Source of the DNA: Pseudomonadales bacterium
Lineage (GTDB): Bacteria; Pseudomonadota; Gammaproteobacteria; Pseudomonadales; Azotimanducaceae
NCBI GenBank assembly: GCA_028281885.1
Contig: JANQJA010000020.1
Coordinates: 1 to 64,000, forward strand
Direction of reading: 5' to 3'
DNA length: 64,000 bases
The position numbers and the translations under genes are program-made. Shown here piece after piece: positions 59,808-64,000 of this stretch (the first letter of the stretch is position 1; each line of letters opens with the position of its first letter). The notes beneath the pieces were generated by a model. It saw only the letters and a list, made by a program, of their open reading frames with translations, did no database searches and was not told where the DNA came from.

Positions 59808-61528
59808 CTGTTGATCTCAGCGCGAATCAGTTTAATCACTTCCTCCGCGGCGGTTTTGATCGGCAGGTCCCGGTTCTCTTCGTCGGTTCGACAACGATAT
59901 TCCACGGTGTCTGCTTCGATGCCGCGCTCACCCACCACGATCCGGTGCGGGATGCCGATCAGTTCTGCATCGGCAAACTTGACCCCCGGACGGATGCCCT
60001 CGCGGTCATCCAGCAGTACTTCGATATCGGCTGAAAGCAGGGCCTCATAAATCTGCTGGCTGCTGCCAGCAACAGCCTCGGACTTGTGGGCATTGATCGG
60101 TATCACGATCACCTGGAAAGGCGCGATGGATGCGGGCCAGATCATGCCGCGTTCGTCATGTTTCTGTTCAATGATAGCGGCCACCAGCCTCGACACACCG
60201 ACGCCGTAACATCCCATGGTCATGGTCACGGCCTTGCCGTCCTCACCCAGCACGACGGCATTCATCGGTTCCGAGTATTTCTTCCCCAGTTTGAAGATCT
60301 GGGCCACTTCAATGCCGCGTTTGAACTGCAACATCCCTTTGCCGTCAGGAGACTTATCGCCTAGGCCGACTTCCCGAATGTCAGCTACTGCCGTCGCAGT
60401 CGCATCGCGTTCCCAGTTGGCGTTGACAAAGTGAAAGTCATCTCTGTTGGCGCCGCAGACGAAGTTACGCAGCGCCATGGCATCCCTGTCAGCGATCACA
60501 GGCAATTCGAGGCCGACCGGGCCAATGGAGCCTGGTCCGGCGCCAACAGCCGCGGTGATGTCGGCATCGCTCGCCATTTTCAGCGGCGTTTCGACGAGAT
60601 CGAGTTTTTCAGCCTTGAGCGGATTCAACTGATGATCACCGCGCAGGACCAGTGCGACCAGTGGGACGTCGGTGCCTTTCACGATCAGCGTCTTGACGGT
60701 GTTGCCGGGTTCGACGCCCAGTAACGTGGCAACGGCATCGATGGTTTTGGTGTTGGGCGTTGCGGCCTCGGTCAGGGGTTCAAGGGCTGCAGTGGATGGC
60801 GTTGCCGGCAGCGCCTCTGCCATCTCGACGTTGGCGGCATAGTCGCTCTCGGTGCTGAATGCGATCAGGTCCTCGCCGGACTCGGCCAGGACCTGGAACT
60901 CGATGGAAGCATTGCCGCCGATGCTGCCGGTATCGGCAAGTACGGGACGATAGTCGACCTTCAGGCGATCCAGGATCCGGCAGTAGGCCTGGTACATGAT
61001 CTGGTAGGTTTCATCCAGACTGTCTTCGTCGGTGTGAAATGAGTAGGCGTCCTTCATCAGAAACTCACGCGCTCGAAGCAGCCCGAATCTCGGTCGTGTT
61101 TCGTCCCTGAATTTCGCCTGGATCTGGTAGAAATTGACCGGCAGCTGACGATGGCTCTTGAGTTCGGATCGGGCGATGTCGGTGATTACTTCTTCATGGG
61201 TCGGGCCAAAGCAGAAGTCCCGGTCATGTCGGTCCCTGATCTTAAGTAGCAATCCCTCGTCGTACTGTCCCCAGCGGCCGGATTCCTGCCAGAGTTCGGC
61301 CGGCTGGATCGAGGGCATCAGCAGTTCCTGTGCGCCCGCGCGGTCCATTTCTTCGCGAACAATGTTCTCGACTTTGCGCAGTACACGCAGACCGATTGGC
61401 ATCCAGTTGTAGATGCCGGATGCAAGCTTTTTGATAAATCCGGCACGAATCAGCAAGCGGTGGCTGGCGATTTCCGCTTCTGCCGGCGTTTCTTTCAGTG
61501 TCGAGATCGTATACTGGCTGGCCTTCAT
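59804..61528 (-). CDS. proS: Prolyl-tRNA synthetase
   Basis: A 574-aa protein of bacterial ProS type with the INS editing domain. Class II motifs: [20 protein letters not shown] (motif 1), [26 protein letters not shown] (motif 2) and [19 protein letters not shown] (motif 3). It charges tRNA-Pro. The end overlaps the TlpA gene stop by 4 nt on the other strand. Confidence 0.96.
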   Translation of the reverse strand: MKASQYTISTLKETPAEAEIASHRLLIRAGFIKKLASGIYNWMPIGLRVLRKVENIVREEMDRAGAQELLMPSIQPAELWQESGRWGQYDEGLLLKIRDRHDRDFCFGPTHEEVITDIARSELKSHRQLPVNFYQIQAKFRDETRPRFGLLRAREFLMKDAYSFHTDEDSLDETYQIMYQAYCRILDRLKVDYRPVLADTGSIGGNASIEFQVLAESGEDLIAFSTESDYAANVEMAEALPATPSTAALEPLTEAATPNTKTIDAVATLLGVEPGNTVKTLIVKGTDVPLVALVLRGDHQLNPLKAEKLDLVETPLKMASDADITAAVGAGPGSIGPVGLELPVIADRDAMALRNFVCGANRDDFHFVNANWERDATATAVADIREVGLGDKSPDGKGMLQFKRGIEVAQIFKLGKKYSEPMNAVVLGEDGKAVTMTMGCYGVGVSRLVAAIIEQKHDERGMIWPASIAPFQVIVIPINAHKSEAVAGSSQQIYEALLSADIEVLLDDREGIRPGVKFADAELIGIPHRIVVGERGIEADTVEYRCRTDEENRDLPIKTAAEEVIKLIRAEINS

Positions 61529-61639
61529 GACCTTACATGTATTCCTGTTTCGGGTGGTTATAGTAGACCATCGTTTGAATGGTCGCAGAAGTCCGAAGAA
61601 CTTATATTGCGGTGCTGTCCGTTTCGCCTTGCGAGGTCG

Positions 61640-61670
61640 AAAAAAAAGGCCGCATCAGCGGCCCTTTTTT
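61640..61670. terminator. Bidirectional terminator between HU and proS
   Basis: GGCCGC (61648-61653) and GCGGCC (61658-61663) form a perfect stem with loop ATCA, flanked by A's on the left (61640-61647) and T's on the right (61665-61670), so it works in both directions. It ends the HU gene on the minus strand. It lies in the 159-nt gap before proS. Confidence 0.85.
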
Positions 61671-61687
61671 GCTTCAAGCACTTTGGC

Positions 61688-62086
61688 CTAGACCATTTCC
61701 TTCAGCTTTTTCAGCGGCAGGATTCGTACTTTGGTGCTCGCCGGCTTGGCAGCGATGTCCATCAGTTCGCCGGGACGAAACGGATTGGGAACGTTCTTGC
61801 GCGCCTTGCGAGCGGGTTTTTTGACAGTCTTGATCTTGAACAGTCCAGGCATGGTGAATTCACCAGCGGCACCTTTCTTGACGTGACGCTCAATCAGGAC
61901 AGCGAGTTCGTCGAAGACTTCGTTAACCTGCTTCTTGGTCAACTCAGTACTGTCTGCGATTTCCGAGACGATGGCGGTCTTGGTCAGTTTCGTCTTGATC
62001 GCTGGTGCAGCTTTTTTCCTGGCCGGAGCCTTCTTCGCTGCTGTTTTCTTGGCGGTCGTCTTCGCTTTCGCCTTCTTTGCTGCCAT
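61688..62086 (-). CDS. HU-family DNA-binding protein with an H1-like N-terminal tail
   Basis: A 132-aa protein from 62086 (AAGGAAAACCGA before the ATG; the longer frame from 62200 lies in the leader). Residues 1-30 are almost only Lys and Ala (AKKAKAKTTAKKTAAKKAPA), like histone H1 tails. The HU fold follows: KTAIVSEIADSTELTKKQVN, GEFTMPGLFKIKTVKKPAR and NPFRPGELMDIAAKPASTKV. It probably compacts or remodels DNA. Confidence 0.92.
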   Translation of the reverse strand: MAAKKAKAKTTAKKTAAKKAPARKKAAPAIKTKLTKTAIVSEIADSTELTKKQVNEVFDELAVLIERHVKKGAAGEFTMPGLFKIKTVKKPARKARKNVPNPFRPGELMDIAAKPASTKVRILPLKKLKEMV

Positions 62087-62120
62087 TCGGTTTTCCTTAT
62101 TCAAGGTTGCTGGAGAATAC

Positions 62121-62142
62121 AAAAAAGCGGTCCGAGGGCCGC
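62121..62142 (-). terminator. Terminator-like hairpin at the 5' end of the HU message
   Basis: On the minus strand GCGG-CC (from 62142) pairs with GG-CCGC (to 62127), followed by six T's (complement of 62121-62126). It lies 8 nt after the predicted HU start site (62150) and 34 nt before the ATG. Most transcripts from that promoter would end here unless the hairpin is prevented. Confidence 0.55.
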
Positions 62143-62156
62143 TTTTCGTGGTGCTC

Positions 62157-62185
62157 TTTATAGCTGATTGAATCTGGCCTAGCAA
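62157..62185 (-). promoter_or_regulatory. Promoter of the HU gene
   Basis: On the minus strand -35 TTGCTA (complement of 62180-62185), a 17-nt spacer and -10 TATAAA (complement of 62157-62162). The predicted start is near 62150. The spacing is optimal and both hexamers are close to consensus. Confidence 0.6.
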
Positions 62186-62376
62186 CAGACTGGCGGGCAT
62201 TTCACACTGTTATCCGGGCTTGAAATGACCGCCTTAGTCCATACTTTCTCATTCATAAACAAAGGTCCCGGTTCCTGTCCACGGGGCCGATGCTTTGAGG
62301 TATAATGCGCGGCCGCCAAGTCGCGCGACTGCTTAAATCTGGACCTCGTGTCCGAAAGAAACAGAGGATTAGGTTC

Positions 62377-62730
62377 ATGCCTATCTATGAGTATCAGTGT
62401 CAAGCCTGTGGCCATAGACTGGAAAAACTGCAACGGATCAGCGATGACCCGCTCAAGGATTGTCCTGCCTGTTCCAAATCGGAACTACAAAAACTCGTTT
62501 CTGCAGCCGCGTTTCGATTAAAGGGTGGTGGCTGGTACGAGACAGATTTCAAAAACGGTTCCAAGAAGAACGTGCTGCATGGTACGGATAGCTCAAATTC
62601 AAATGAGGGCAATGATTCCGCCAAGGATTCTTCGAGCGGCGAAGCCAAGTCTTCCGACAGTGGCGCGTCGACGGAAACGAAGAAGACTGATTCAACCAAT
62701 AAAAGCGTTGCCGGCTCGGCGGCGAACTGA
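62377..62730 (+). CDS. FmdB-family zinc-ribbon protein
   Basis: A 117-aa protein from the ATG at 62377 (MPIYEYQCQACGHRLEKLQR); an ATG at 62305 is in the leader. The zinc ribbon has CxxC pairs (CQACGH and CPACSK). The tail from about residue 65 is low-complexity, rich in Ser, Asp and Lys. A TATAAT at 62301-62306 is the probable -10. It is next to aspS, as in many gammaproteobacteria. Function unproven. Confidence 0.9.
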   Translation: MPIYEYQCQACGHRLEKLQRISDDPLKDCPACSKSELQKLVSAAAFRLKGGGWYETDFKNGSKKNVLHGTDSSNSNEGNDSAKDSSSGEAKSSDSGASTETKKTDSTNKSVAGSAAN

Positions 62731-62772
62731 TCGGGCGCGCATCGCGCGTCGAATCCAGACAGGGGTATCATC

Positions 62773-64000
62773 ATGCGGAGCCACTATTGTGGCCATCTCA
62801 GGGAATCGCACATCGATGAAGATGTTTCCCTGTGCGGTTGGGTTCATCGTCGCCGGGATCACGGCGGGGTCATCTTTCTCGATTTGAGAGACCGGGAAGG
62901 CATTGTTCAGGTCGTGTTTGATCCGGATACAGAGGCCGCGTTTCAGTTGGCCGATGAGGTCAGAAATGAATTTGTGCTGGCGATCAACGGTCGGGTTCGC
63001 GCACGGGATGCGGCAGCGATTAACCCCCGCATGGCAACCGGCCAGATCGAGGTGCTGGGCAAGGAAATCACTATTCTCAATCGGGCCGAGACACCGCCGT
63101 TTCAGTTGGATGAATACTCCGATGCCGGTGAAGATGTCCGGCTGCGTCATCGTTACATTGATCTGCGACGCGAAGAGATGCAGTCACGCCTGCGACTGCG
63201 GTCTGAAGTCACCCATTTCCTTTGTTCTTATCTCCACGACGCCGGTTTCATCGACATTGAAACGCCTATACTCACCCGGGCAACACCGGAAGGTGCGCGG
63301 GATTATCTCGTACCAAGCAGAACGCATCCGGGCGAGTTCTTCGCATTGCCCCAGTCGCCGCAATTGTTCAAGCAACTGCTCATGGTTTCGGGATTCGATC
63401 GTTACTATCAGATTGCCAAGTGTTTTCGCGACGAGGACCTGAGGGCAGATCGCCAGCCGGAATTCACCCAGATCGACATTGAAACGACGTTTATGTCGGA
63501 ACAGGAGATCATGGAATTCACGGAGACAATGCTGCGCGAGCTTTGGAAGACCACCATCGATGTGGACCTGCCGGAGTTCCCCGTGATTACCTATGCCGAT
63601 GCCATGGAGCACTACGGTAGCGACCGCCCTGACCTTCGTTTCGGCCTGCCGCTGGTGGAAATTTCGGATCTGATGAAGGAGGTGGAGTTCAAGGTCTTCA
63701 GCGGTCCCGCCAACGATGATGGTGCACGGGTGGTGGCGTTGCGGCTGCCCCAGGGTGAGCGGCTCAGCCGCAAGAACATCGATGACTACACCAAGTTTGT
63801 CGGTATCTACGGGGCCAAGGGGCTTGCTTACATCAGGATCAACGACATCCGCGCCGGCACCGAAGGACTGCAGTCGCCCATTCTCAAGTTCCTGCCAGAC
63901 GATGTGGTGGCTGCCATTCTGCAACGAGTAGGTGCCGTCGATGGTGATGTCATCTTCTTCGGTGCTGACAAGGCAGGAATCGTCAATGACGCCATGGGTG
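62773..64000 (+). CDS. aspS: Aspartyl-tRNA synthetase, 3' end outside the window
   Basis: The first 409 codons, roughly two thirds, are present. The N-terminal OB-fold anticodon domain starts [20 protein letters not shown] and [20 protein letters not shown]; motif 2 is [18 protein letters not shown], and the AspRS insertion starts after. It charges tRNA-Asp. The start is 42 nt after fmdB and the two are likely co-transcribed. The frame stays open to the window end. Confidence 0.96.
   Translation, partial: MRSHYCGHLRESHIDEDVSLCGWVHRRRDHGGVIFLDLRDREGIVQVVFDPDTEAAFQLADEVRNEFVLAINGRVRARDAAAINPRMATGQIEVLGKEITILNRAETPPFQLDEYSDAGEDVRLRHRYIDLRREEMQSRLRLRSEVTHFLCSYLHDAGFIDIETPILTRATPEGARDYLVPSRTHPGEFFALPQSPQLFKQLLMVSGFDRYYQIAKCFRDEDLRADRQPEFTQIDIETTFMSEQEIMEFTETMLRELWKTTIDVDLPEFPVITYADAMEHYGSDRPDLRFGLPLVEISDLMKEVEFKVFSGPANDDGARVVALRLPQGERLSRKNIDDYTKFVGIYGAKGLAYIRINDIRAGTEGLQSPILKFLPDDVVAAILQRVGAVDGDVIFFGADKAGIVNDAMG

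Noticed and set aside
1-64000. CRISPR arrays, insertion sequences, phage genes, rRNA and tRNA genes
   Set aside because: No regularly spaced repeats, transposase motifs, phage structural genes or RNA gene signatures were seen.

Overview
The window reads as chromosome of a Gram-negative gammaproteobacterium, probably marine or salt-exposed. Supporting genes are an LpxA, a MetR close to the enterobacterial one, an RhlB-type DEAD helicase, the fmdB-aspS pair, proS, an NtrC/sigma-54-controlled amtB, and several systems for life in salt (NhaD, an Mrp/Mbh-type antiporter, a TRAP transporter). I cannot name the genus. No rRNA, tRNA, insertion sequence, phage or CRISPR array was seen. Coding density is very high and most neighbouring stop and start codons overlap.

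Region 1 (1-7,075) is the distal part of an integron cassette array. Twelve cassettes, all on the + strand, are separated by attC sites of 51-114 nt with a RYYYAAC-like left core and a GTTRRRY-like right core. The cargo is a cut-off methyltransferase, two toxin-antitoxin pairs (RelE/Xre and HigBA), an SRPBCC protein, a VOC protein, a DUF488 protein, two small membrane proteins, GrpB, an SMR (EmrE/Qac-like) exporter with a membrane partner, a GNAT and a PNPOx-like protein. No integrase gene is inside the window; by polarity it should lie to the left. The last attC has lost its right half, which marks the end of the array.

Region 2 (7,200-19,264) is a run of about 24 small + strand genes without attC sites but with cassette-like content: GFA, an orphan encapsulated-ferritin (EncFtn) protein, P-loop kinases, VOC, MAPEG, CopD, LpxA, Nudix, hydrolases, MOSC, ABM, CMD, a phosphatase, APH and GNATs. 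A short GFA-like remnant lies just before lpxA.

Region 3 (19,286-26,737, - strand) is a nine-gene, nearly fully overlapping antiporter operon. Its order is MrpE-F-G-(MbhD/E+MrpB fusion)-C-D, followed by two more ND-type subunits and an unknown 89-aa membrane protein. There is no full-length MrpA. The order is that of archaeal Mbh membrane arms, but no hydrogenase or ferredoxin module is nearby.

Region 4 (26,865-44,893) holds a GPH sugar transporter, MsrA, a PatB-type lyase, NhaD, a cyclic-nucleotide-binding protein, MoaB-MoeA, an HD hydrolase, MetR, a probable new small RNA (about 36.33-36.54 kb, - strand), a PNPOx/MBL pair, a VOC/macro-domain/hydrolase cluster and a TRAP operon.

Region 5 (44,895-64,000) carries amtB with an NtrC site and a sigma-54 promoter, a DUF47 protein, the overlapping argC-aspartate aminotransferase-rhlB-cupin operon, a CaiB-type CoA transferase, a basic putative DNA-binding protein, a PrpE-type acyl-CoA synthetase, ArsC, a BrkB-family protein, a TlpA-like lipoprotein, proS, an HU protein with a histone-H1-like tail and a terminator-like hairpin in its leader, FmdB, and the first two thirds of aspS.
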